A stretch of 64,000 nucleotides of DNA from contig JAZLCE010000017.1 of assembly GCA_045614025.1 (NCBI GenBank), forward strand, positions 1 through 64,000. Reading direction: 5' to 3'. Below, one piece after another: positions 8,640-17,711 of the stretch. Positions within the stretch are counted from its first letter, which is position 1; every line of letters starts with the position of its first letter. The DNA is from RGIG4140 sp045614025. Lineage in GTDB: Bacteria > Pseudomonadota > Alphaproteobacteria > CAAHEQ01 > UBA3637. The notes beneath the pieces are model-generated. The model searched no databases, was not told the DNA's origin, and saw nothing but the letters and a program-made list of their open reading frames with translations. The position numbers and the translations under genes are program-made.

Positions 8640-10213
8640 TTGTTGATTCGCAAAAAGAAATAATTGAGGCTTTGAAAAATCCAAAACTTTATCCTGCAAA
8701 ATGGAATGTAAAAGAAGTTTTGGTGGAGCAGTCACATATTGCGATTTTATTTTTAGCAGGAGATTATGTTTTTAAATTAAAAAGAGCCGTTTTGATGACG
8801 GATGTTGATTTATCAACACCGCAAAAAAGACGGTTATCTTGTGTTCAAGAAATGAAACGAAGCACTGTATATGCCCCAAACTTAGTTTTAGGGGTTCGTT
8901 CTGTTAGAAAACTTAAAAATGGGCGAATTTGCATTGGTGGTAAAGCAGGGGAAGAAGTTGATACCATTATTGTGATGCATCGGTTTCAAAAAAATGAAAT
9001 TTTAGGGAATATTTTGCCTGATGAATCATTTTCAAGGTTTGAAGCAATGGATTTGGCAGAACAATTATCTGAACTTCATTCGAAAGCAAAAACATTTCGT
9101 TCAAAATGGGGATCTCAAACTGTTCAAAATATCATTTTAGATACAGAACGCGTTTTGGGTTGTTTTTGCCCATATATTTTTGATCGAAAGAAATTGGATG
9201 CTTTGATGAAAAATATGCTTAAAAATGTGTTTATTCATTCAAGGTTGATTGATTTAAGAAGTAAAAGTGGGCATGTGAAAAAATGTCATGGCGAACTATT
9301 GTTGAGCAACATTGCTAAAAAAGAAGGTAGATATTTGTTTTTTAGCCCCATTGAATATAATGATCGTTCCGAATCGATTGATACACTTTATGATTTGGCA
9401 TATCTTTTGATGGATTTTGAAATGAGGGGGATGCGAAAGTTAGCAAATATCTTATTTAATCATTATCTGGCATACATGAATGATGTAGAGGGATATCCAT
9501 TATTGCCATTATATCAATCTATGCGTGCTATGTCTCGATCAGCTGTTTGTGCTAAAAAAACATTAGTGCTTACTGGAGTTGAGAGAAAAGAAGCTGTTAA
9601 ACGAGCAAGAAGATATTTTGATTATGCTTGTGAGTTTATGACAAATTATCCACCTGTTTTAATTGCATGTGGAGGCTTGTCTGGAAGTGGAAAATCAAGA
9701 GTTGCAAGAGAAATTGGTGGATTTTTTAATCCAGCTCCTGGTGCTGTGATTTTAAGAGATGATATCGTTAAAAAACAAATTAATGGTTGCCCAATAGATC
9801 AGCATTTTGATAAAGCGTTTGATACACCTGTTATTGAAAAAGTTGTGTATGATGTGCTTCGTCAAGAAGCAAGAAAATCTCTTTTAAGTGGGTGTACAGT
9901 TATTGTTGATGCCTTGTTTTATGACGAAACTGAGCGAATAAAAATTGAAAATTTGGCAAAGGAATTAAATGTGCCCTTTGTTTCGTTATGGATGGATGCT
10001 CCTTTTGATGTGCGATTAGAAAGAGTTCAATCACGAAAAAGAAATCCCTCTGACGTTCGAACTGAAGAAGATCTTGAAAAACAATTAACTTTAGAAACGG
10101 GTAGGGTGACTTGGCCAAAGATAATAACGGATAAATCTCGGGAAGAAACACTTGCAACTGCACTTAACTTGTTGAAAAAACAATGTCCTAAATGTGTTTT
10201 AAACAATAAGTAA
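8636..10213 (+). CDS. Fusion of APH-like kinase fold and P-loop kinase (AAA_33)
   Basis: 525 residues. The N-terminal half (about 1-330) resembles aminoglycoside-phosphotransferase-fold proteins, with HGELLLSNI at about 218-226 in place of the usual HGDLHxxNI. The C-terminal part begins with a clear Walker A, GLSGSGKS (347-354), and continues as a small-molecule P-loop kinase. This two-domain arrangement is known in Proteobacteria but its substrate is not established, so no resistance role should be assumed. The catalytic-loop Asp of the first domain is replaced by Glu, so that half may be weak or inactive. It overlaps fieF by 4 bases. Confidence 0.82.
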   Translation: MIVDSQKEIIEALKNPKLYPAKWNVKEVLVEQSHIAILFLAGDYVFKLKRAVLMTDVDLSTPQKRRLSCVQEMKRSTVYAPNLVLGVRSVRKLKNGRICIGGKAGEEVDTIIVMHRFQKNEILGNILPDESFSRFEAMDLAEQLSELHSKAKTFRSKWGSQTVQNIILDTERVLGCFCPYIFDRKKLDALMKNMLKNVFIHSRLIDLRSKSGHVKKCHGELLLSNIAKKEGRYLFFSPIEYNDRSESIDTLYDLAYLLMDFEMRGMRKLANILFNHYLAYMNDVEGYPLLPLYQSMRAMSRSAVCAKKTLVLTGVERKEAVKRARRYFDYACEFMTNYPPVLIACGGLSGSGKSRVAREIGGFFNPAPGAVILRDDIVKKQINGCPIDQHFDKAFDTPVIEKVVYDVLRQEARKSLLSGCTVIVDALFYDETERIKIENLAKELNVPFVSLWMDAPFDVRLERVQSRKRNPSDVRTEEDLEKQLTLETGRVTWPKIITDKSREETLATALNLLKKQCPKCVLNNK

Positions 10214-10256
10214 ATCAATGCATTAGCAAAAAAAATAAAAAAAAGTAAAAAAAGTC

Positions 10257-10285
10257 TTGAAATTTATTTTTTTTTAGTGTATAAA
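10257..10285 (+). promoter_or_regulatory. Sigma-70 promoter of tRNA-Arg
   Basis: TTGAAA (10257-10262), a 17-base spacer and TATAAA (10280-10285), placing initiation about 8 bases before the tRNA. Confidence 0.7.
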
Positions 10286-10300
10286 TATAACCATTCCGAT

Positions 10301-10377
10301 GCACCCGTAGCTCAATTGGATAGAGCATCTGACTACGGATCAGAAGGTTGTAAGTTCGAATCCTGCCGGGTGCGCCA
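10301..10377 (+). tRNA. tRNA-Arg (anticodon ACG)
   Basis: A full cloverleaf can be folded. The acceptor GCACCCG (10301-10307) pairs with CGGGTGC (10367-10373), the anticodon loop CTACGGA carries ACG, the T arm has GTTCGAATC, and CCA is encoded. The ACG anticodon is normally edited to ICG by TadA. Confidence 0.97.
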
Positions 10378-10381
10378 TCTT

Positions 10382-10408
10382 AAAACTGCCGAAAGGCAGT
10401 TTTTTTTA
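10382..10408 (+). terminator. Terminator of tRNA-Arg
   Basis: AAAACTGCC-GAAA-GGCAGTTTT hairpin with a stable GAAA tetraloop, followed by T residues. Confidence 0.88.
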
Positions 10409-10630
10409 TACTTATTTAAAAAATAAAAATCCAGTAGCGTAAAAAACACCATCACTAAACTCAAACTCTATTCTTTGCGATGGATTAAAATGTGAAAGAT
10501 AATAAAAAAAATTAAAATAAAGTTGCATAAAAATGGTCACATTGGTCTGATAAATGCGGGATATAGGCAGATAGATATGAGGTGATTCATAATACAAAGA
10601 ACCTCATTTCAAGTTAATAAAAAATAAATC
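10409..10630. other. Intergenic region without a recognisable feature
   Basis: AT-rich stretch between the tRNA-Arg terminator and the autotransporter 3' flank. A 61-codon minus-strand frame (10412-10597) has no clear ribosome site or recognisable homology, and I do not call it a gene. Confidence 0.6.
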
Positions 10631-10697
10631 TAGTGGCGAAAAAATGCTTAAAAGGAAAATAAATCAAAAAAACAACAAAGTTGTTCGATTCAAAAAG
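10631..10697 (-). repeat. Shared autotransporter 3' flank with terminator (inverted-repeat copy 2)
   Basis: Inverted copy of 3132-3198. On the minus strand AACAAC-TTT-GTTGTT plus a T run (stem at 10671-10685) forms the terminator of the autotransporter at 10801-14610. Confidence 0.8.
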
Positions 10698-10799
10698 TAT
10701 TTTAAGTGAACAGTTGGTAAGATGTGAGAGGCGACGTGTACATTGGCTGGCGTACACGAGACCTCTCATATCTGCCCCAGATGACTCTTAAAATACTTT
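10694..10799. repeat. 106-bp palindrome directly after the autotransporter stop codon
   Basis: Outer arms AAAGTATTTTAAG (10694-10706) and CTTAAAATACTTT (10787-10799) match perfectly over 13 bases. Inside, AGATGTGAGAGG (10720-10731) pairs with CCTCTCATATCT (10762-10773) with one G-T pair, and CGTGTAC (10735-10741) pairs with GTACACG (10752-10758). The sequence differs from the palindrome at 3021-3106, yet position, size and nested-stem design agree. Confidence 0.75.
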
Positions 10800-10800
10800 G

Positions 10801-13800
10801 CTAGAATCGAAGTTCTAATTTGATCATACCTGAGTGATCAACATATTCCTTCCTGAACGCCCCATTATATTCAAGTTTCAATGTTGTTCGATCATTAAGC
10901 TTGGTTTCAATGCCTGTTGAGATGCCAACACTCAAGCGATCAAGCGCTTCGCTGTTCACTGTGTAACTCGCACCATTAGCAAGCGTGTTGAGCGCTGATA
11001 CGTCATCGCTGATCACATCATACCCAACGTTAATGCCAACACTTGGTCGGATTTTACCCAAATCCCAAGCGGTTTTAATGCCCGCAATCGCCGTTAAGTA
11101 ATCGCTTGTGGTGGCTTCAACCGTTGTTCCAAGCGTATCGGTATATCCTTCTTGTTTAACCGACAAGTAACGCATACCAACTTCTGGCGTGATAATGGCA
11201 TTTTGAAGTTTGATGTCATACCCCGTCATCACTTGAACGCCCCAAGAATCAACATCATAATTTGCTGTGCCTACGTTTGAAAGAACTTGCTTTTCTTCAT
11301 CATATTGACCGCGACTGAACGTTGCCAAGCCACTCATCCACCAAGCGTCTGGTTGATAATGCGCTGAGATAAAGCCTGTGTTTGTATCCACTTCTGTTCG
11401 GCGCAACTCTTCTTTTGCCGTTGTTTGACTGGTTGCATATCCAACTCCAAGTGTTAAAGCATCTGTTACTTTTGATTGAACGCCCAAAACTCCACCTTGA
11501 CTTCTGGCCTTAAAGCCATCTCCCATTGTGGACTTTGTTTTATCATAAAGCCCTTTAATATAAACTTTTGCTCTTGGTGTTTCTTCCCCACCCGAACGGC
11601 CAACTTTAGAGGATATATTATTTGAAGCCATTTGGGAAGAGATGATATGTAATTGGTTGAATAAGTTGGTGATTTGTGATTGATATATCGATCTATCTAC
11701 GCCTTCTAATGCGTTCAAGGCTTTTTTTGCATTTAAAAAGACTCTCTTATCGTCAGATTGCAAAAGATTTAGAAGGTTTTCTTGAATATTAACAAAATCT
11801 TTATTTGTTGTATCATCAGATTTATTGAGCAAAGCTATTACAATATTAACTTCTGTGTTTAATAAGCCTAAATCTTCTTCTAAAAGTGCCGCTGCTTTTT
11901 TTGAAACAGAGTAAGAACCATCTTGCATATCAATGATATCTAATAGAGGATTTTCAATTAAAATCAATTCATTGTCTGAGTTAAATATTTTATAAACAGC
12001 GCCATTTTCTTTGATGCCATTTGTGAATTTAAGACTAAGTTTTGAATTTTCATCTCCTTCAATGTCGTCATATGATAAAGTTCCATAATCTTCTAAACTG
12101 TTTAATGCAACTCTTAATGTTGAATCTTCGCCAAATTTAATCTTGTTAACAAAAACATTTTTATTGCTAATATCCAAAAGGGAACCATTTTGAATATCAA
12201 GATTATTAAAGTTAATTTTTTTTGCGTTCCCTGTTATATTCATATTATTTGAAACAACATTATTTGTGCCAGATATTTTATCCGATATATCTAAAGTTAC
12301 GTTATTGAAAAAGAGATTCCCATTTCCAGTCAAGCTAGATAAAGAAATGTTTCCTTCGCCAATAATAGTTCCAGTATTAAGGATATTTTTATCAACTGTT
12401 ATATTTTTAAGTGTTATATCAGCATTATTTGTTATTGCTGTATCTGCTGTTGTTTCTGAAATAATAACATTTTGAAGTGTGACGTGTCCTAATTGGTTAT
12501 CTATAACCTTTTGGGCTCCTAAAATACTTAAATCTTTAATTGTAAGATTTGTATCTTCTTTATTTAATATAAATAAATCATTTTCATTAGCATTAATTAC
12601 GCTGTTTTTTGCATTGTTTGAAATTCCAAGAATTAATTTGTTGCCACTAGATAATGGTTCAAAAGTTTTCATTTTATCAATGGAATAAGTTGCAATAGTC
12701 CCATTTTTTGCCATTTTTAACGAGCTATTACCACCATAAGAAATCAAATACTCAAGAGGAGTTATATCATCTGATAATTTATTGGCTTCAAAAATTAAAT
12801 TTTTTCCTAATGTTGTTACCTTGTAGGTGTATGGTGATGTTGCTGTAAGTAAGTTTGTGCTTGTATTTTTAAATGTTGCATTGCCATTTAAAATACTTGT
12901 TGTATAACTTATCTTGGGTGAAAAGCTTCCATTTTGATCTAATACTAAATTATCCACATAAGTGTTCAATAAATCTGAATGCGATAGATTAAAATCAATT
13001 TCTGAAAACTCATAATTTGAGCCATTTAATGTTAGTTTGTCGGCTTTTAATGAGATTGATCCATCAGATTCCTTCATAAAATCGATATCAATTCCTAATT
13101 TTGCGCCATTTCCTTGTAAATTAGAAAATGAAATATTATCAATTTTTGAATTTTTTAAATCGATTATGTTACTAGAATCAATTTCATAAGCACCGGCATA
13201 GGTGTTTTGTTCTAATTTAATCAGGCTATCTTTAAATATAACTTTATTGATGCCATCGGTATTTGCAACATCAGTTTTGAGATTAAATGTGGCCCGTTCA
13301 ATAGTATCACTTGTCAAAAGTTTGTTTTTTGCATCATAGGTGCCATATAAAATATTCCCATTGGTATCAAAACTCACATTTCCATCAGCATCAAATAAAG
13401 GGATTTTTATATCTGAAACAAAGGCAAGTTCTTTTTGTTTTTCATCTGGTGTATAAGCACCCAATAAAAGCGTTGATCCATCAAATGTTAAGTCGCTTGA
13501 AAATTCGAGTAATTGCTCAGTTGTATCTGTGGTTAAATACGAAAGTTGCGCACTTCCAGATACTGATACTTTAAGATTTTGTAAATTATCTCCATGAACG
13601 CGTAGTTCACCCCCAGTGATGGTATTGATTTTTGCAAAATTAAGTTTATCAACAGGAGCAATTGTCAGGCCATTATTTTGGTTAAAATAGGAGGTGTTTG
13701 CATAAGAATTAATTGTTTTATCGCCAATTATAAGAACGCCACTCCCTGTTTTATTGATTGTTCCTCTGGATTGAGAAATGCCACTATCTAATATACCAAT

Positions 13801-14610
13801 TTGATTATTTCCAAATTCAAAATTAACGGTCTTTTCATTCTGTATATCTTGTCCATTTTGTAATGTGTTATTACGAATAGATGAGTTATCACTAAAAAGA
13901 AAAGAACCTTTAAAATTTATTGTTCCTGAATTATAAAAGCCGCCTCCTAATGCATAAGATCTTGTTGCATGAACTTTATTCCCAATAACTATAGTATTTG
14001 AATTTTCTTCAAATGTTACAGTTTCTCTATAATTACTAAGAGCTCCACCAGAACCATATTCAGCGCCAGCTATATTGTTTGCAAATATATTGATTGAGTT
14101 TTCAGCAAAAGTAATTATTCCATCATTGCTCTCAATTGCGCCACTGTCTGTTGACCGATTGTTTGTAAATATAGATGTTCCTTTAAATTGAAGAGTGGCC
14201 TTATTTCCTTTATTTCTAATGGCGCCCCCCATGGCTTCTTCTGAATTTAAGATATTGCCAATAAATTTTACACCTCCATTAAACTCAACTTGGCCATAAT
14301 TCATAATAGCGCCCCCAGATTCAAAGGCGGAATTATTTTTAAAAATAGCTAAATCATTAAATTTGATAATTCCAGTTGCATTATTTTTAATGGCACCACC
14401 ATCTTGATTCCCAGCAGTTAAATTTTCAAATGTAACAACTTGATTATATTCTTTTTCACCCGTATTTTCTAATCTGGATTCTCCAGCCATAGAAAAGGAA
14501 GAAAAAGTTAGAGAAACAGATATCACCAAATTCAAAAGGAAGCATTTTTTTAGGATGTTGAGATATCGTTTTTTTAATTCACGTAATGTGGTTTTTGAAT
14601 AATGTGACAT
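10801..14610 (-). CDS. Autotransporter, large Pmp-like passenger, barrel shared with the first
   Basis: 1269 residues from the ATG at 14610, preceded by GAGGGGG; an upstream ATG would add seven codons over that site. The signal peptide has the same TTLRELKKRYLNILKKC core as the first autotransporter. The passenger (about 40-1000) starts with GGAIxN and FKNNSA-type Pmp repeats, then becomes a long Asn/Leu/Ser-rich beta-helix-like region unlike the first protein. The barrel (about 1007-1269) is nearly the same as residues 659-921 of the first. Head and tail are conserved while the passenger is replaced, as in antigen families that diversify by recombination. Ligand unknown. Confidence 0.93.
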   Translation of the reverse strand: MSHYSKTTLRELKKRYLNILKKCFLLNLVISVSLTFSSFSMAGESRLENTGEKEYNQVVTFENLTAGNQDGGAIKNNATGIIKFNDLAIFKNNSAFESGGAIMNYGQVEFNGGVKFIGNILNSEEAMGGAIRNKGNKATLQFKGTSIFTNNRSTDSGAIESNDGIITFAENSINIFANNIAGAEYGSGGALSNYRETVTFEENSNTIVIGNKVHATRSYALGGGFYNSGTINFKGSFLFSDNSSIRNNTLQNGQDIQNEKTVNFEFGNNQIGILDSGISQSRGTINKTGSGVLIIGDKTINSYANTSYFNQNNGLTIAPVDKLNFAKINTITGGELRVHGDNLQNLKVSVSGSAQLSYLTTDTTEQLLEFSSDLTFDGSTLLLGAYTPDEKQKELAFVSDIKIPLFDADGNVSFDTNGNILYGTYDAKNKLLTSDTIERATFNLKTDVANTDGINKVIFKDSLIKLEQNTYAGAYEIDSSNIIDLKNSKIDNISFSNLQGNGAKLGIDIDFMKESDGSISLKADKLTLNGSNYEFSEIDFNLSHSDLLNTYVDNLVLDQNGSFSPKISYTTSILNGNATFKNTSTNLLTATSPYTYKVTTLGKNLIFEANKLSDDITPLEYLISYGGNSSLKMAKNGTIATYSIDKMKTFEPLSSGNKLILGISNNAKNSVINANENDLFILNKEDTNLTIKDLSILGAQKVIDNQLGHVTLQNVIISETTADTAITNNADITLKNITVDKNILNTGTIIGEGNISLSSLTGNGNLFFNNVTLDISDKISGTNNVVSNNMNITGNAKKINFNNLDIQNGSLLDISNKNVFVNKIKFGEDSTLRVALNSLEDYGTLSYDDIEGDENSKLSLKFTNGIKENGAVYKIFNSDNELILIENPLLDIIDMQDGSYSVSKKAAALLEEDLGLLNTEVNIVIALLNKSDDTTNKDFVNIQENLLNLLQSDDKRVFLNAKKALNALEGVDRSIYQSQITNLFNQLHIISSQMASNNISSKVGRSGGEETPRAKVYIKGLYDKTKSTMGDGFKARSQGGVLGVQSKVTDALTLGVGYATSQTTAKEELRRTEVDTNTGFISAHYQPDAWWMSGLATFSRGQYDEEKQVLSNVGTANYDVDSWGVQVMTGYDIKLQNAIITPEVGMRYLSVKQEGYTDTLGTTVEATTSDYLTAIAGIKTAWDLGKIRPSVGINVGYDVISDDVSALNTLANGASYTVNSEALDRLSVGISTGIETKLNDRTTLKLEYNGAFRKEYVDHSGMIKLELRF

Positions 14611-14644
14611 GATGTCCCCCTCTAATGCCATTCCCCCTTTTGTT

Positions 14645-14672
14645 AATTGTTAAAGTTTGAAGTTTAACAATT
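14645..14672. promoter_or_regulatory. Inverted repeat upstream of the third autotransporter
   Basis: AATTGTTAAA and TTTAACAATT form a perfect 10-base inverted repeat around 8 bases, about 35 bases before the start codon. It could be a regulator site or a 5' leader hairpin. No known operator is recognised. Confidence 0.4.
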
Positions 14673-14783
14673 GTTAGATAATCTCGCTTTTTTATATTAT
14701 ATATATTTATTATATCATATGTTTTAAATTTTGTCTTTAAAAAATTAAAAAACATCTTATTTATTGATTTTTAATAATTATTC

Positions 14784-14812
14784 TTGAATTTCATATTTCA
14801 TCTTTTTATAAT
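14784..14812 (+). promoter_or_regulatory. Sigma-70 promoter of the CstA-like gene
   Basis: TTGAAT (14784-14789), a 17-base spacer and a perfect TATAAT (14807-14812). Confidence 0.75.
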
Positions 14813-14838
14813 GCAATTATATTTTGAAAGGTGAAATT

Positions 14839-16242
14839 ATGAGTATTTTTTTATTGTCTTGCTTATTGCTTGTTTTGGGATATATTTTTTATGGCGCTTT
14901 TGTTGAAAAAGTGTTTGGGGCAGATTTTAATAAAAAAACGCCAGCTGTTAAATATAATGATGGTGTGGATTATGTTGTTTTACCGCCTTATAAAATTTTC
15001 TTAATTCAATTTTTGAATATTGCTGGACTAGGTCCTGTTTTTGGAGCATTAATGGGGATTATATATGGTCCGGTTGCCTTGCTTTGGATTGTGTTTGGTT
15101 GCATTTTTGCTGGGGCTGTTCATGATTATTTAAGTGGGATGATTTCATTAAGATATAAAGGTAATTCTCTTGTTTTTTTAATTGAAAAATTCTTTGGAAA
15201 GAAATTTAAATTTTTATTTATGCTTTTTTTAGGTTTCTTTTTAATTTTAGTTGGGGCTGTTTTTGCAATGAATCCAGCCTCAATGTTGGCAGATGTATTT
15301 CAAACGGATTTTGTTTATTTAATTGTTTTAATTTTTGGATATTATTTTTTAGCAACGCTTTTACCAATTGATAAAATTATTGGAAGATTTTATCCTTTAT
15401 TTGCTTTGTTGCTTATCGGAGTAACCGTTAGCTTAATATATTCACTTTTTGCTTCTGATTTGATTTTTTATCCTGATTTATCTCTTTCAACACAACACCC
15501 TGAAGGAAAAAGCTTTTTCCCAATTATGTTTGTGACCATTGCATGTGGAGCAATTAGTGGATTTCATGCAACACAATCTCCCATGATGGCAAAATGTATT
15601 CAAAATGAAAAATTTGGTCGACCCATTTTTTATGGAGCAATGATAACGGAAGGTTTTGTTGCGTTGGTTTGGGCAACACTTGGCATTGCTTTTTATCAAA
15701 ACACAGAAGCATTATCAAATGTTTTATCAACAGTTGGTCCTGGTGGTGCTATTAAAGAAATTGCAAATTCTTTATTAGGAAAGTTTGGCGGCGTGTTAGC
15801 TTTAATTAGTGTTGTTGTTTTATCTATCACATCTGGAGATACGGCTTTTCGCTCAGCCAGGCTTATTTTTTCAGAATGTTTTAACATATCACAAAAAAAG
15901 TTTAAGAAGAGATTATTTGTATCTATATTAGTTTTATGTTTGGGAGTTATACTTTCTTTTTGGGATTTAACATTTATATGGACCTATTTTGGCTGGGCAA
16001 ATCAAATTTTGGCAACAGTATCTCTATTTGTTGCAGCTATTTATTTAAGAGAAAAAAAGAAAAATTATTGGATAGCTCTTATTCCAGCCCTTTTTATGTT
16101 AATCATATGCTGTTGTTATATTTTAAATCAGAAAATAGGATTTAATTTAAATTTGATGGTTTCAAGTATTTTTTCAATTGTAATTGCAGTTTGTGTTTTG
16201 ATTATGTTTTTTAAATCAAAAAATCAAATAAAAAAATCATAA
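14839..16242 (+). CDS. CstA-family permease (carbon starvation/peptide or pyruvate uptake)
   Basis: 467 residues from the ATG at 14839 with GAAAGGTG upstream. Many hydrophobic segments run through the protein. Early motifs such as GADFNKKTPAVKYNDGVDY, the glycine-rich GPVFGALMG and AGAVHDYLSGM are typical of the CstA family, whose E. coli members take up peptides (CstA) or pyruvate (BtsT). It is shorter than E. coli CstA (about 700 residues), matching the shorter CstA-type proteins seen in many bacteria. Substrate not certain. It has its own promoter and reads away from the neighbouring autotransporter. Confidence 0.87.
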   Translation: MSIFLLSCLLLVLGYIFYGAFVEKVFGADFNKKTPAVKYNDGVDYVVLPPYKIFLIQFLNIAGLGPVFGALMGIIYGPVALLWIVFGCIFAGAVHDYLSGMISLRYKGNSLVFLIEKFFGKKFKFLFMLFLGFFLILVGAVFAMNPASMLADVFQTDFVYLIVLIFGYYFLATLLPIDKIIGRFYPLFALLLIGVTVSLIYSLFASDLIFYPDLSLSTQHPEGKSFFPIMFVTIACGAISGFHATQSPMMAKCIQNEKFGRPIFYGAMITEGFVALVWATLGIAFYQNTEALSNVLSTVGPGGAIKEIANSLLGKFGGVLALISVVVLSITSGDTAFRSARLIFSECFNISQKKFKKRLFVSILVLCLGVILSFWDLTFIWTYFGWANQILATVSLFVAAIYLREKKKNYWIALIPALFMLIICCCYILNQKIGFNLNLMVSSIFSIVIAVCVLIMFFKSKNQIKKS

Positions 16243-16251
16243 AATTTCTTC

Positions 16252-16280
16252 TTGCAGGGCAAAAATTTTTATGTTATCGT
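16252..16280 (+). promoter_or_regulatory. Probable promoter of the unknown gene at 16300
   Basis: TTGCAG (16252-16257), a 17-base spacer and TATCGT (16275-16280). It lies inside the longest open frame and so supports the later start at 16300. Confidence 0.5.
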
Positions 16281-16299
16281 CAAAAAAAAGAAGGTGGAC

Positions 16300-17067
16300 A
16301 TGAACGAAAAAAAAGAGACTCAAAAAGAAAAATTGCCCTCAATGGCAGCAATGAACAAGTATGCAAAAGAATCAATTAAGAAATTGATTTCATTACAGAA
16401 TACTGACAAGAAGAATGTTAATGGCTCACGCTTAGCCATGCAAAAAAAGATTATGTCACGCTTGGAAAAAGAAGCTTCAAAAGGAAGCGCAGTTATGGGT
16501 CTTGCCGTGATGAAGGGAATGGTTGTTACGGGTATAGATTTTAGCCGTTTTTTTGATTACACAACGCCATATTCTGACAATCGTGGATTTGATAAAGTAG
16601 AAGAGTTTGCGGTATTTGAAAATCTTGTTCCTTTAATGATGCAATATAACACCATTCAAAAGGCCGATACCGTGATGCAATTTATTCGTATTTTACCTGA
16701 TTTGAATGAATTGCCTTTTTCGCCAGAATTATATGATGTTTTAAATGAGTCTGTTGAAGGGAAAAAAAGTTTTCAAGAAACGTTATTTGATAGATGGGCG
16801 CAAGAATATCGTTTGGCAGATTCAGAAGTGAAACCTGTTTATTTAACTATTTTGAAACGGGCAGTAATGAAAGGATATTCTGGTGCTGCGCTTGCTTATG
16901 CAGATACACTTCAAAAAGAAGAAAAAATAAGTTCAGCAACAGTATTTAAAATTTTAAAATCTGTTCAAAAAAACAGATTTTCATCTGATGCTGATCGAAC
17001 GATAGCTCATAAAAAACTTTCAAGGCATTTATCCTTGAAATCAAATCAATATTCTTTAGTTCATTGA
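16300..17067 (+). CDS. Unknown cytoplasmic helical protein, 255 residues
   Basis: I do not recognise this protein. The ATG at 16300 has AAGGTGG upstream; a longer reading from 16252 starts within the likely promoter. The N-terminus is highly charged (Lys/Glu-rich, about 1-60). The rest is predicted to be mostly helical with no signal peptide or membrane segment. Stretches such as SAVMGLAVMKGM and YSGAALAYADTLQKE, each with an alanine/glycine-rich helix pair, resemble Sel1/TPR-like helical repeats, but no consensus repeat is clear. Codon use and AT content match the neighbours, so it looks native. It stands alone between two promoterless gaps. Confidence 0.75.
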   Translation: MNEKKETQKEKLPSMAAMNKYAKESIKKLISLQNTDKKNVNGSRLAMQKKIMSRLEKEASKGSAVMGLAVMKGMVVTGIDFSRFFDYTTPYSDNRGFDKVEEFAVFENLVPLMMQYNTIQKADTVMQFIRILPDLNELPFSPELYDVLNESVEGKKSFQETLFDRWAQEYRLADSEVKPVYLTILKRAVMKGYSGAALAYADTLQKEEKISSATVFKILKSVQKNRFSSDADRTIAHKKLSRHLSLKSNQYSLVH

Positions 17068-17174
17068 ATGATAACTTGTTGACATAAAAGGATATTATTT
17101 TTCTTCTTTGACTTGAAAGACGAAAAAATAAGGCTTACTTAAAAAGTGGATTTTAAACTTTTTTTGGAGGCTTT

Positions 17175-17708
17175 ATGGATCAAAATATTTGTTCAAATAA
17201 AATTTGGTTACTGATTATTTCACTTTTACTGATTGTGAGTGGTATTTACGTCTTTTTTAACCCATTTAGTGCGTTATTAACCTCTGCACTTTTTGTTGGA
17301 ATTATTCTCATTATTATAGGGAGTGGTTATATTTTATCTTTTGCACAAGGAGATTCTTATGCCATTTTGGCCTTAGGTGTTTTAGATATTTTTGTTGGTA
17401 TTTTATTTTTAACGAATTTAAGTTTATCAGCTCTAACTTTACCTGTGATTTTAGCTTTTTGGATTATGGCAAACAGTGTTGTTCAATTGGCAATGAGTTT
17501 TGAATTAAAAAATGACCCAGGTTTTCCAACAAAGCCATGGGTTGTTGGAAGTTGTTTAGGTCTTGTTTTATCAATTTTAATTTTTACATATCCTGTAATT
17601 GGAACTTTAGCAATTACTATTTTAGTTGGATTTTATTTAATCGGGTATGGATTATTTGAACTTCATCGTTTTATTAAATGTTCTAAAAAATCAGTTATAA
17701 AGGAATAA
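17175..17708 (+). CDS. HdeD-like (DUF308) inner-membrane protein
   Basis: 177 residues with six predicted membrane helices arranged as three pairs, the pattern of HdeD/DUF308 proteins. The start has TTTGGAGG upstream. E. coli HdeD is linked to acid resistance, but the biochemical role of the family is not settled. The dps gene begins four bases after the stop, so the two are co-transcribed, which fits a stress-response unit. Confidence 0.82.
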   Translation: MDQNICSNKIWLLIISLLLIVSGIYVFFNPFSALLTSALFVGIILIIIGSGYILSFAQGDSYAILALGVLDIFVGILFLTNLSLSALTLPVILAFWIMANSVVQLAMSFELKNDPGFPTKPWVVGSCLGLVLSILIFTYPVIGTLAITILVGFYLIGYGLFELHRFIKCSKKSVIKE

Positions 17709-17711
17709 GTT

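Noticed and set aside
8636..10213. Aminoglycoside resistance gene
   Set aside because: The APH fold is shared by many kinases, the catalytic Asp is replaced, and the fused P-loop kinase points to a different role.
10412..10597. 61-codon minus-strand frame near tRNA-Arg
   Set aside because: AT-rich, Phe/Tyr-biased translation without homology or a clear start signal.
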